From assembly GCA_934096035.1 (NCBI GenBank), contig CAKOKX010000001.1:496001-560000 (forward strand): 64,000 nt of DNA. Direction: 5' to 3'. A model generated the notes under the pieces. That model saw nothing but the letters and a program-made list of their open reading frames with translations, was not told the DNA's origin and made no database searches. A program made the translations under genes and the position numbers. Below are positions 17,487-24,203 of this stretch, one piece after another; position 1 is the stretch's first letter; each line of letters opens with the position of its first letter. The DNA is from an uncultured Bacilli bacterium (GTDB lineage Bacteria; Bacillota_I; Bacilli_A; RF39; UBA660).

Positions 17487-17645
17487 ATGTATTTAGAAAA
17501 AGAAGAATTAAACAATATTGTTGGAGGGGCATCAGCAGCCATATTTAATGCATTTGCAAGAATCTTTAGGACAATGTATGATATTGGTTATGAAATAGGA
17601 TCCACAATAAGAAGATTAGTATCTAAAAAAACATGTAAAATCTAA
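17487..17645 (+). CDS. Putative bacteriocin precursor 2 with double-glycine leader
   Basis: A 52-residue peptide with AAAGGAGG upstream. The leader MYLEKEELNNIVGG is a textbook GG leader (acidic, Leu3/Leu8/Ile11 then Gly13-Gly14). The mature 38 residues begin ASAAIFNAFARIFRTMYDIG and form an amphipathic basic stretch with a GxxxG motif (GYEIG) and a C-terminal single Cys (KKTCKI). Being 13 bases after peptide 1, with GxxxG in each, it fits a class IIb two-peptide bacteriocin. The C-terminal Lys-Cys in both peptides could allow disulfide pairing, which is inference. Confidence 0.82.
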   Translation: MYLEKEELNNIVGGASAAIFNAFARIFRTMYDIGYEIGSTIRRLVSKKTCKI

Positions 17646-17665
17646 AAAGGGACAAGCCTTTTTAG
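17642..17665. terminator. Hairpin closing the bacteriocin operon
   Basis: CTAAAAAGG-GACAAG-CCTTTTTAG, overlapping the stop of peptide 2. The T run is within the 3' arm, so termination strength is uncertain. Confidence 0.6.
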
Positions 17666-17717
17666 GTACAGTATTACAAAATTATTACAAAAAACGCCAA
17701 ATTATAGTAAAAAAATG

Positions 17718-17746
17718 TTGATAAAGCTAATTTCTGATGTTATAAT
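17718..17746 (+). promoter_or_regulatory. Sigma-A promoter of rpsU
   Basis: TTGATA (17718-17723), 17-base spacer, TATAAT (17741-17746): near-consensus. It sits about 30 bases before the S21 start and would drive rpsU-yqeY. Confidence 0.8.
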
Positions 17747-17778
17747 ATGTAATGAAAACGAGAAGGGAGGGAATGAAT

Positions 17779-17964
17779 TTGACAAAAGTAGTTGTGCAAA
17801 ACGGGAATGTTGATTTAGCATTAAAGAAGTTTAAAGCAAAAGTTGCAAGAAGTGGAGTCCCTTCTGAAATCAAAAAAAGAAAACACTATGAAAAACCAGG
17901 CGTAAAAAGAAGAAACGAAATTAAAGAAGGAATTAAGAACTCACATAAAAGAAATCGAGGCTAA
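17779..17964 (+). CDS. rpsU: 30S ribosomal protein S21
   Basis: A 61-residue basic protein beginning TKVVVQNGNVDLALKKFK, with the conserved HYEKPGVKRRNE segment. S21 helps the 30S subunit engage the Shine-Dalgarno helix. The TTG at 17779 fits both the family N-terminus (M(S/T)K.VV) and the spacing of about 8 bases from AGGGAGG; an ATG at 17773 is only 2 bases from it. yqeY follows after 2 bases, the conserved rpsU-yqeY pair. Confidence 0.93.
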   Translation: MTKVVVQNGNVDLALKKFKAKVARSGVPSEIKKRKHYEKPGVKRRNEIKEGIKNSHKRNRG

Positions 17965-17966
17965 TT

Positions 17967-18413
17967 ATGTACGAAAAAATTAATGAAGATTTAAAAAATG
18001 CAATGAAAGAAAAAGACACTTTTAAATTATCCGTTCTAAGAATGTTAAAAAGTGCTTTACAACTTGAACAAATTGCTAAAAAACATGAATTAGATGACAA
18101 TGAAATTTCTGCAGTTTTAAAAAAACAAGTAAAGGTTCGTAAAGATTCATTAGAAGAATATAAAAAGTATGACAAAGCAGAATTAGTAGAATCTTTAGAA
18201 AAAGAAATAGCAATACTAGATGCTTATTTACCTGAAGAAATGTCCGAAAGTGAAATAACAAAAGTGGTTGAAGCTGTAATTGATGAAGTTAAACCAACTA
18301 GCATGAAAGACATGAGAATTGTAATGAAAAAGGTAAATGAACAATTAATTGGAAAAAATGCAGATATGTCTTTAGTTAGTAAATTAGTTAAAGAAAAAAT
18401 AATGACAAAATAG
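17967..18413 (+). CDS. yqeY: GatB/YqeY domain protein
   Basis: A 148-residue helical protein of the YqeY family, related to the tRNA-binding tail domain of GatB. Visible family pieces are KDTFKLSVLRMLKSAL, AVLKKQVKVRKDSLEEY and AILDAYLPEEMSE. It probably interacts with charged or uncharged tRNA, though the exact role is not established. It is cotranscribed with rpsU and ends at a terminator. Confidence 0.92.
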   Translation: MYEKINEDLKNAMKEKDTFKLSVLRMLKSALQLEQIAKKHELDDNEISAVLKKQVKVRKDSLEEYKKYDKAELVESLEKEIAILDAYLPEEMSESEITKVVEAVIDEVKPTSMKDMRIVMKKVNEQLIGKNADMSLVSKLVKEKIMTK

Positions 18414-18415
18414 AG

Positions 18416-18438
18416 CAACATGAAAATGTTGTTTTTTT
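18416..18438 (+). terminator. Rho-independent terminator
   Basis: CAACAT-GAAA-ATGTTG followed by seven T, directly after yqeY. Confidence 0.85.
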
Positions 18439-18453
18439 AAAAAGGAAAATATT

Positions 18454-19116
18454 ATGAATTTAGAAAGTTTGAAAAAAGAATATAAAAAAATGCAAAAAAT
18501 ATATGGAGATACTAGTCTTGAGCCAATATATTTCGGCGGATGTTGTAATAATCCTGATATTTGTTTTGTCTTTATGAATCCTACCGCTAGAAATATTGCG
18601 GCAGATAAATCGTGGAAAGGTCCGAGGTCACCATGGATAGGTACTAAAAATATCTGGGATTTATTTTTAGCAGTAGGTTTAATTGAAAATGAACTATATA
18701 AAGAAATAAAAGAAATAAAAGGCAAAGACTGGACACCAGATTTTGCTAGAAAAGTATATAAAAAAATCGAAGATAAAAAAATATTTATAACCAATTTAGG
18801 TAAATGTACTCAAATAGATGCTAGACCGCTACCAGATAAAGTATTTAAAGAATATTTAGAGTTAATGGAAAAAGAAATAGCAATAGTTAATCCTAAAGTT
18901 ATAATACTTTTTGGTAATCAAGTTAGTTCAATATTTTTAAAAGAAAAAATATCAGTAAGTACGAGTCGTAAGAAAAAATACATAAAAGAAATTAATAATA
19001 AAAAATATTCATGTTTCCCAGTTTACTATCCAATAGGAAACGGTAGATTTAATATAGATAAATCAATCGAAGATATTTTATGGATAATGCATGAAGAATT
19101 GGAAAAAGTTGCGTAA
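18454..19116 (+). CDS. Uracil-DNA glycosylase superfamily protein
   Basis: A 220-residue protein with the UDG-superfamily layout: an early VFMNPTARN motif (GxDPxP-like water-activating loop), the central FITNLGKCTQID strand-turn, and VIILFGNQVSSIFL before a final PVYYPIGNGRFN. In family 4/5 enzymes the last motif is HPSP-type; here His is replaced, so uracil excision is not assured. There is no four-cysteine iron-sulfur signature. Ribosome site AAAGG. Likely DNA repair or a diverged mismatch glycosylase. Confidence 0.7.
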   Translation: MNLESLKKEYKKMQKIYGDTSLEPIYFGGCCNNPDICFVFMNPTARNIAADKSWKGPRSPWIGTKNIWDLFLAVGLIENELYKEIKEIKGKDWTPDFARKVYKKIEDKKIFITNLGKCTQIDARPLPDKVFKEYLELMEKEIAIVNPKVIILFGNQVSSIFLKEKISVSTSRKKKYIKEINNKKYSCFPVYYPIGNGRFNIDKSIEDILWIMHEELEKVA

Positions 19117-19188
19117 AAATAAATTTTTCACATAAATACCATGGAAAAAAATTAATAAATTTGATAAAATATATATGGATGTGATAAC

Positions 19189-20151
19189 ATGATAGAAATT
19201 GGTGTAAATTATATAGAATATTTAAAGAAACTGAAAAAAGAAGAGTTAATAAAAATAATTAATGATTATAATAAATTGTGTGATATATATAAAGAAGAAA
19301 AATTAGATAATACAAAAGCTAAAAAAGATAAATTAGTAAATGACATAGTAAATATAAAAGATAAATATTTAAAATATCTTATAATGTCATTAGATTTAAA
19401 TGATTATAATAATTTAAAAGAAGTTCTTAAGAAAAATACAACAAAAGTATTAAATGAACATAAAGAGTTAATTAATTATTTAAAAGACAAATATGTTATA
19501 TTTCAAGAAGATAATTTAGTTATACCCAATGATCTAAATTATAAAGCATGTTTTAAAAATAAAGAAATTACTAATTATGTAAAAAAATGGAGTAGAATAT
19601 ATGATTTAGTAAATGGTATGATTATAGCATATGGAGTAATTAGTGAAGATTATTTTTCTTTTGTAACTAGTGGAATAGAAAATAATGAAGAAATATTACC
19701 AAAATTAGATTTTTATTATAAAAAAGAGTATATAATAGATGATACAAAAATAGTAAGTACAAAATTAAGTAATAAAAAAAGAATAAATAAGTATTTTAAA
19801 GATAATAATTATAAAAATTTTACAAATAAAGAATATGTTGAAATGGGAAAAAATATTTACCATCACAACATTAAAGTATATAAGAAATTTATTAAAATAC
19901 TAAAAAACTATTATGTATTTAAAAATAAAGATATAGAGTTTGTAGATGAAAATATAGTTATACCTTACTTATATAATTCTTTAAATGAAGAAGATATAGC
20001 TTATAAAAGATTAGAAGAAACAATTGAAAATTTATTTGAATTTAAAAGTGAAAAATTAAAAAATAAAATGTTACAAGAAATATCTAAAATAAGAAATGAA
20101 TTTCCATTATGGGAATATCGAGGATTTACTAAAATGGAGGTTAATAAATGA
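19189..20151 (+). CDS. Uncharacterised 320-residue protein
   Basis: I do not recognise it. It is a soluble, highly charged, mostly helical protein, rich in Lys, Asn and Asp. Recognisable local features are a hydrophobic core segment (RIYDLVNGMIIAYGVI) near residue 140, and a C-terminal FPLWEYRGFTKMEV stretch that resembles the ends of uncharacterised Bacillota proteins. It overlaps the following pseudopilin gene by 4 bases (ATGA), so the two are translationally coupled, but this does not define a function. Confidence 0.62.
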   Translation: MIEIGVNYIEYLKKLKKEELIKIINDYNKLCDIYKEEKLDNTKAKKDKLVNDIVNIKDKYLKYLIMSLDLNDYNNLKEVLKKNTTKVLNEHKELINYLKDKYVIFQEDNLVIPNDLNYKACFKNKEITNYVKKWSRIYDLVNGMIIAYGVISEDYFSFVTSGIENNEEILPKLDFYYKKEYIIDDTKIVSTKLSNKKRINKYFKDNNYKNFTNKEYVEMGKNIYHHNIKVYKKFIKILKNYYVFKNKDIEFVDENIVIPYLYNSLNEEDIAYKRLEETIENLFEFKSEKLKNKMLQEISKIRNEFPLWEYRGFTKMEVNK

Positions 20152-20510
20152 AAAAAAATGGATATACAGTTGTAGAACTAGCAATAGTACTCGGAGTTTT
20201 TAGTATTTGTTATTTCGCAGCAACCTGGGTAATTTCAAGCAAGTTAAATGTTAATTATGAAGAAGAAATGTATAATCAAAAAATAGCATGTATAGAAAAC
20301 AATGCTGTATTATATGCCAAAGCTAATGATAAATTATTTGAAAAAGATAAAACGATTTATTTAACCGTAGATGATTTAGCTAAAGCAAATGCTGTTATAA
20401 GTAGTAATGGGGAAGTAATAGACCCAAGAGATGAAAAGAGTTCCATGAATGATATTAAAGTAAAACTAACTATGGAAGATGATAAAATAACAGCAAAAGT
20501 ATTAAGTTAA
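20148..20510 (+). CDS. Type IV pseudopilin-like protein
   Basis: A 120-residue protein with a class III (prepilin) signal: MKKNGYTVVELAIVLGVFSI, with cleavage expected after Gly5 and the conserved Glu at position 5 of the mature chain, followed by a hydrophobic helix. The soluble part is small and has no disulfide pair. Minor pseudopilins of competence or secretion systems look like this, but no prepilin peptidase, ATPase or other pilus gene lies in the window. It is coupled to the preceding unknown gene. Confidence 0.78.
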   Translation: MKKNGYTVVELAIVLGVFSICYFAATWVISSKLNVNYEEEMYNQKIACIENNAVLYAKANDKLFEKDKTIYLTVDDLAKANAVISSNGEVIDPRDEKSSMNDIKVKLTMEDDKITAKVLS

Positions 20511-20515
20511 AATAT

Positions 20516-20537
20516 TTTATGTCAAATTTATGTCAAA
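20516..20537. repeat. Two tandem copies of an 11-base unit
   Basis: TTTATGTCAAA is repeated exactly twice head to tail, ending 14 bases before the -35 of the rpoZ promoter. It could bind a regulator; it may also be chance in AT-rich DNA. Confidence 0.6.
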
Positions 20538-20551
20538 TTTTTAGCATTTTC

Positions 20552-20580
20552 TTGCATAAATAGATATTAATGAGTATTAT
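20552..20580 (+). promoter_or_regulatory. Promoter of rpoZ
   Basis: TTGCAT (20552-20557), 17-base spacer, TATTAT (20575-20580), 24 bases before the rpoZ ATG. Confidence 0.7.
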
Positions 20581-20604
20581 AAGTAATGAAAAGGGAGTGT
20601 ATGT

Positions 20605-20814
20605 ATGTTATATCCATCAATAGATAAACTATTAAATATAGTTGATTCTAAGTACAAATTGGTTCATGTAGCTTCAATAAGAAGTAAGCAAATGCTTGAA
20701 AATAATCATTACCAAATGAAGGAAAATGAGTATAGAAATAAGAAGAGCTTAGGTAGAGCCCTTGAAGAAGTTGAAGCAGGTTTGATAAAAATTATCGAAG
20801 AACCACAAAAATAG
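20605..20814 (+). CDS. rpoZ: RNA polymerase omega subunit
   Basis: A 69-residue protein with the omega pattern: MLYPSIDKLLNIVDSKYKLV, an ASIRSKQM helix and KSLGRALEEVEAGLIKI. Omega stabilises the beta' subunit. The family normally has AxxRAxQL; here ASIRSKQM is a mild variation. In many Bacillota rpoZ follows gmk; here it stands alone with its own promoter, just before tRNA-Ala. The ATG at 20605 lies about 8 bases after AAGGGAG. Confidence 0.9.
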   Translation: MLYPSIDKLLNIVDSKYKLVHVASIRSKQMLENNHYQMKENEYRNKKSLGRALEEVEAGLIKIIEEPQK

Positions 20815-20815
20815 C

Positions 20816-20844
20816 TTGATTATTTTATCAATATATGATAAGAT
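20816..20844 (+). promoter_or_regulatory. Promoter of tRNA-Ala
   Basis: TTGATT (20816-20821), 17-base spacer, TAAGAT (20839-20844), 12 bases before the tRNA. The -35 begins at the rpoZ stop codon. Confidence 0.65.
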
Positions 20845-20856
20845 ATTCTTGTTCCT

Positions 20857-20933
20857 GGGGAATTAGCTCAGTTGGCTAGAGCACCACGCTTGCACCGTGG
20901 GGGTCGCGGGTTCGAGTCCCACATTCTCCACCA
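20857..20933 (+). tRNA. tRNA-Ala(UGC)
   Basis: A complete cloverleaf of 77 bases including the encoded CCA. The anticodon loop is CTTGCAC between CCACG and CGTGG, giving anticodon UGC. The acceptor stem GGGGAAT pairs with ATTCTCC and includes the G3-U70 pair that identifies alanine tRNA. D-loop (AGCTCAGTTGGCTAGAGC) and T-loop (GGGTTCGAGTCCC) are standard. Confidence 0.98.
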
Positions 20934-20944
20934 AATGAAATTTT

Positions 20945-20972
20945 AAGTCCTTAAATAAGGGCTTTTTATTTT
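20945..20972 (+). terminator. Terminator after tRNA-Ala
   Basis: AAGTCCTTA paired with TAAGGGCTT (one G-T pair), followed by a T-rich tail. Confidence 0.8.
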
Positions 20973-21018
20973 GCAATTTTAAATTTATTTGCTATAATAA
21001 CCTTGTTGGTGATACAAG

Positions 21019-21666
21019 TTGAAAAAGAAAAAATTAGATATAATATATGAAGATAAATATCTTATTATAATTAATAAGCCAAGTGGAATTTTAACTATAT
21101 CCCGAGATAATAGTTATGATAAGAATTTATATGATGAAGTAAAAGAATATATAAAAAAGCAAAATTCTAAAAATAAAATATTTATAGTTCATAGATTAGA
21201 TAGGGATACTTCTGGGTTAATAGTTTTTGCTAAAAGTGAATTAGTAAAAAGAAAAATACAAGACAATTGGACAGAAGTAAAAAGATATTATTATGCAGTG
21301 GTAGAAAAAACTTTAACCCAAAACGGGCATTTAGAAGACTACTTATTTGAAACAAAGACTCATGATGTAATAATAACTAAAGATAAGAAAAAAGGTAAAT
21401 TAGCAGTAACAAATTTTGAAGTAATGAAATATAATAATAAATACAGTTTGTTAAATATAAATATTAAAACTGGAAGAAAAAATCAAATTAGGGTTCAGCT
21501 AGCCAATATTAATCATCCGATTGTGGGGGATAAAAAATATGGTAAAAAGATGAGTATGACAATGTGTTTACAAGCATATAAATTAGAATTTAGACATCCA
21601 ATAAATAATGAATTATTAAATGTTGAAATAAAAATAAACAATAATTTTCAAAATTTAATTAATTAG
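21019..21666 (+). CDS. RluA-family 23S rRNA/tRNA pseudouridine synthase
   Basis: A 215-residue catalytic-domain-only member. The signature HRLDRDTSGLIVFAK with the catalytic Asp is near residue 60, preceded by IIINKPSGILT and followed by INIKTGRKNQIRVQLANINHPIVGDKKYG. It lacks the N-terminal S4 domain of RluC/RluD, like the shorter RluA/YlyB-related enzymes; the target uridine is unknown. The start is TTG at 21019, 6 bases after GGTGAT. Confidence 0.9.
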   Translation: MKKKKLDIIYEDKYLIIINKPSGILTISRDNSYDKNLYDEVKEYIKKQNSKNKIFIVHRLDRDTSGLIVFAKSELVKRKIQDNWTEVKRYYYAVVEKTLTQNGHLEDYLFETKTHDVIITKDKKKGKLAVTNFEVMKYNNKYSLLNINIKTGRKNQIRVQLANINHPIVGDKKYGKKMSMTMCLQAYKLEFRHPINNELLNVEIKINNNFQNLIN

Positions 21667-21669
21667 GGG

Positions 21670-21698
21670 TTGCATTAAAATTTTTAAAGTGCTATAAT
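21670..21698 (+). promoter_or_regulatory. Promoter of the tyrS T-box transcript
   Basis: TTGCAT (21670-21675), 17-base spacer, TATAAT (21693-21698). Transcription should start near 21705, which fixes the 5' end of the leader. Confidence 0.8.
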
Positions 21699-21703
21699 TG
21701 ACC

Positions 21704-21829
21704 CAATCAGTGATGAAGGAATTTACGACTCTGGAGCTGAATCGTTAAATCGCGTTAAGATAAATTAAGTTAAATAAAAGGATGGTACCGTGCTAAAGCA
21801 CTCCTTGTGTACCATTCTTTTTTATTTTT
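21704..21829 (+). promoter_or_regulatory. T-box leader controlling tyrS, with very short Stem I
   Basis: The antiterminator core AAGGATGGTACCG (21778-21790) carries the TGGT bulge that would pair with the ACCA end of uncharged tRNA-Tyr. The competing terminator pairs AAGGATGGTAC with GTACCATTCTT, followed by a T run ending at 21829. A candidate specifier TAC (Tyr) lies in GAATTTACGACTC (21719-21731), enclosed by a short stem AGTGAT/ATCGTT (21709-21714 and 21741-21746). Given the promoter at 21693, Stem I has only about 40 bases versus about 100 in Bacillus tyrS. When tRNA-Tyr is uncharged, tyrS should be switched on. Confidence 0.83.
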
Positions 21830-21844
21830 AAGGGAGGAAATTTT

Positions 21845-23092
21845 ATGACATTATTTGAAGAATTAAAATGGAGAGGACTTGTAAATGATATAACTAGTCC
21901 AGATGTTGAAGAAGCTATTAATAAAGGTGGCTTAAAGTTTTATATTGGTGTAGATCCAACTGGGGATTCACTTCATATTGGTCATTACTGTACTGTAATA
22001 GCTACGTCAAAAAGATTAATGGAAGGTGGACATACTCCAATAATTATTGCTGGTGGTGGAACAGGCTTAATCGGGGATCCAAAACCAAATGTTGAAAGAC
22101 CAATGATTAGTAAAGAAGCAGTTGCTCACAACATTAAGTGCATTCAAAATCAAATTAGTACCATTCTTGGTGGAAAAATTGAAATAGTAAATAATGCCGA
22201 TTGGCTATGTGAAATGAAAGCTATTGATTATCTTAGAGATTTTGGTAAATTCTTTAATGTTAATTATATGCTAGCTAAAGATACCGTAAAAAGAAGATTA
22301 GATATTGGGATAACATATACAGAATTTTCATACATGTTACTTCAATCAATTGACTTTTTAAAATTATATGAAGAACACGGTGTAACAATGCAAGTCGGAG
22401 GACAAGACCAATGGGGAAATATTACATCAGGACTTGAACTTATAAGAAAGGTACATGGAGCAGATGTAAAATGTTATGGATTTACAGTTCCTCTAGTAAC
22501 TAGAAGTGATGGTTCTAAATTTGGTAAGAGTGAATCTGGTGAAGCATTATGGCTAGATATTAATAAAACTAGTTCATATGAATTATACCAATACTTTATT
22601 AATGCTGAAGATGATAAAGTCATTGAATACTTAAAGAAATTAACCTTCTTAACAAAAGAAGAAATTGAAGAATTAGAAATAAGTTTAAAAGAACATCCAG
22701 AAGAAAGAAAAGCTCAAAAAGCTTTAGCTAAAGAAATAATTACTTTCTTACATGGTGAAGAAGAATACAAAAAAGCACTTCATATTTCTGAATCTTTATT
22801 CTCTGATAGAATTTGGGAGCTAACAGCAGATGAAATAATTGAAAGTATTAAAGATGTTCCAAGATTTGAAGTTCAAAATGAAGCAAACCTTGTTGATGTA
22901 TTAGTTGATAATAAAATAGTATCAAGTAAAAGAGAAGCAAGAGAAATGATTTCATCCGGAGCAGTAAGCATTAATAATGAAAAAGTAAAAGATTTAGATA
23001 AAGTAATAACAAATAAAGATGCAATAGATGGTAAAGTTTTACTTATTAAAAAAGGTAAAAAGAACTACTTTATAGGACTTATGGAAAAATAA
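21845..23092 (+). CDS. tyrS: Tyrosyl-tRNA synthetase
   Basis: A 415-residue class I synthetase that charges tRNA-Tyr. The HIGH motif is in DSLHIGHYC, the tyrosine-binding VGGQDQWGNITSGLELI is in the middle, and the KMSKS-equivalent is KFGKS. A C-terminal S4 RNA-binding domain (SSKREAREMISSGAVSINN) ends the protein. Length is typical. Its last codons form the left arm of the terminator. Expression is expected to be governed by the T-box leader. Confidence 0.98.
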   Translation: MTLFEELKWRGLVNDITSPDVEEAINKGGLKFYIGVDPTGDSLHIGHYCTVIATSKRLMEGGHTPIIIAGGGTGLIGDPKPNVERPMISKEAVAHNIKCIQNQISTILGGKIEIVNNADWLCEMKAIDYLRDFGKFFNVNYMLAKDTVKRRLDIGITYTEFSYMLLQSIDFLKLYEEHGVTMQVGGQDQWGNITSGLELIRKVHGADVKCYGFTVPLVTRSDGSKFGKSESGEALWLDINKTSSYELYQYFINAEDDKVIEYLKKLTFLTKEEIEELEISLKEHPEERKAQKALAKEIITFLHGEEEYKKALHISESLFSDRIWELTADEIIESIKDVPRFEVQNEANLVDVLVDNKIVSSKREAREMISSGAVSINNEKVKDLDKVITNKDAIDGKVLLIKKGKKNYFIGLMEK

Positions 23093-23103
23093 GTCCTTTT
23101 TTC
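23074..23103 (+). terminator. Terminator overlapping the tyrS stop
   Basis: AGGACTTAT (23074-23082), loop, ATAAGTCCT (23089-23097) and a T run. The left arm is coding sequence. Confidence 0.85.
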
Positions 23104-23118
23104 ATATAATAAAAAAAG

Positions 23119-23568
23119 CTAATTCCTTTTAATTTTAGGATTAGCTCCGACAAACCAGTCAATTGAAATATTATATTCTTTGGCTATTTGATATAAAAAT
23201 GCTGTAAGGATTAAAGTATTACCTTTTTCATAAGCACATACTGTAGATGGAGAAGTATTTAATATATCAGCTAGATCTTTTTGTTTAATATTATTTAAAT
23301 TTCTAACATAAACAATTTTTTCTCCGATTTCTTTTTTATTTAAAGGTTTATAATTATAATTTACTTTTTTGTTTCTAGTTAGACCAGTTAAATAATCTAT
23401 ACTAACTTTATAAAAAATAGCCAAAGTAACTAAATGCTTCAAAGGTATAATTTTCTTGCCTTTTTCCCATTCAGCATAAGTCTGTTGACGAACTCCGAGA
23501 ATTTCCCCAACAGCTTTTTGAGTAAGATTGTTATACTCTCTTAACTCAAACAATTTGTCATTTTCCAA
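23119..23568 (-). CDS. Transcription regulator with two XRE-type HTH domains
   Basis: A roughly 149-residue protein with two Cro/C1-type helix-turn-helix domains in tandem: LTQKAVGEILGVRQQTYAEW (about residues 15-35) and IKQKDLADILNTSPSTVCAY (about 94-114). The first domain is followed by a SIDYLTGL and the second by a SIDWFVGAN tail. There is no ligand domain. The TTG at 23568 is chosen because GGTGA lies 6 bases upstream; a GTG at 23574 abuts it. It is divergent from a small gene at 23672 and may control it or itself. Confidence 0.82.
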   Translation of the reverse strand: MENDKLFELREYNNLTQKAVGEILGVRQQTYAEWEKGKKIIPLKHLVTLAIFYKVSIDYLTGLTRNKKVNYNYKPLNKKEIGEKIVYVRNLNNIKQKDLADILNTSPSTVCAYEKGNTLILTAFLYQIAKEYNISIDWFVGANPKIKRN

Positions 23569-23671
23569 TTTCACTCACCAGTTTAATTTTCCCATTAATT
23601 TTATAAATATTCGGAAAAATACAGACAAATACGAAAATGTTTGATATAATTTAAATGAAAGAGTTGATTTT

Positions 23672-23926
23672 ATGAAAGAATATTTAGAATTAAGTCATGA
23701 ACTTGCCAGGAAACAAATGCAAGAAAAAATATCATTAGAAATAATCTATGAATTTTTAATTCTTAATGCTGAAGAGATGGAAGTTACAAGAATAGATGAT
23801 GTAAATATATTTAAAGAAGAAGAGTTTATAGAATTAGTAGATAATGCCATTAAAAATATAAATAGTAAAACAAAACTAAATTTAAAAAGAATATCAAAAA
23901 AGATATATCTAGGTAAAAATAACTAG
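23672..23926 (+). CDS. Small acidic helical protein
   Basis: I do not recognise this 84-residue protein. It is soluble and predicted helical, with ISLEIIYEFLILNAEEMEV followed by charged stretches and a basic C-terminus. A TATAAT lies about 18 bases before the ATG, so the leader is very short. It is divergent from the two-domain XRE regulator, which is a plausible regulator of it. Confidence 0.55.
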   Translation: MKEYLELSHELARKQMQEKISLEIIYEFLILNAEEMEVTRIDDVNIFKEEEFIELVDNAIKNINSKTKLNLKRISKKIYLGKNN

Positions 23927-23944
23927 TTTAACCTTTTTTTTATT

Positions 23945-23952
23945 CATAAATT
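23945..23952 (+). promoter_or_regulatory. Candidate sigma-E/K-like -10 element (CATAAATT)
   Basis: Matches CATANNNT, 28 bases before the start of the Tyr-rich coat-like gene. The same element precedes four other putative spore genes here. No clear -35. Confidence 0.4.
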
Positions 23953-23972
23953 ACTTATGAAAGGAGAAGACT

Positions 23973-24197
23973 ATGTATCCAAATTATTACCAAAATACAA
24001 ATCGTGGTTTTGTTGTACCTTTTTTATTAGGAGGTTTAGCGGGAGGAGCTGCCGTAGGATTAACTAGACCAAGACCTATTTATAATGTTGCACCTGGAGC
24101 AGGAGGATATCAAAATATGCCATACACACCTGGGGTGCCATCTTATAATAGTTCATATAGTTACTATCAACCAATACCAAGAGTATATTATTATTAA
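23973..24197 (+). CDS. Small Tyr/Gly/Pro-rich protein, probable spore surface component
   Basis: A 74-residue protein starting MYPNYYQNTNRGFVVPFLLG, with a short hydrophobic Gly-rich segment (FLLGGLAGGAAVG) and a Tyr/Pro-rich tail ending PRVYYY. This composition is typical of small coat or spore-associated proteins that are crosslinked through tyrosine. A good AAAGGAG ribosome site is present. The role is inferred from composition, the upstream CATAAATT element and nearby coat genes. Confidence 0.66.
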   Translation: MYPNYYQNTNRGFVVPFLLGGLAGGAAVGLTRPRPIYNVAPGAGGYQNMPYTPGVPSYNSSYSYYQPIPRVYYY

Positions 24198-24203
24198 ATA
24201 ATA

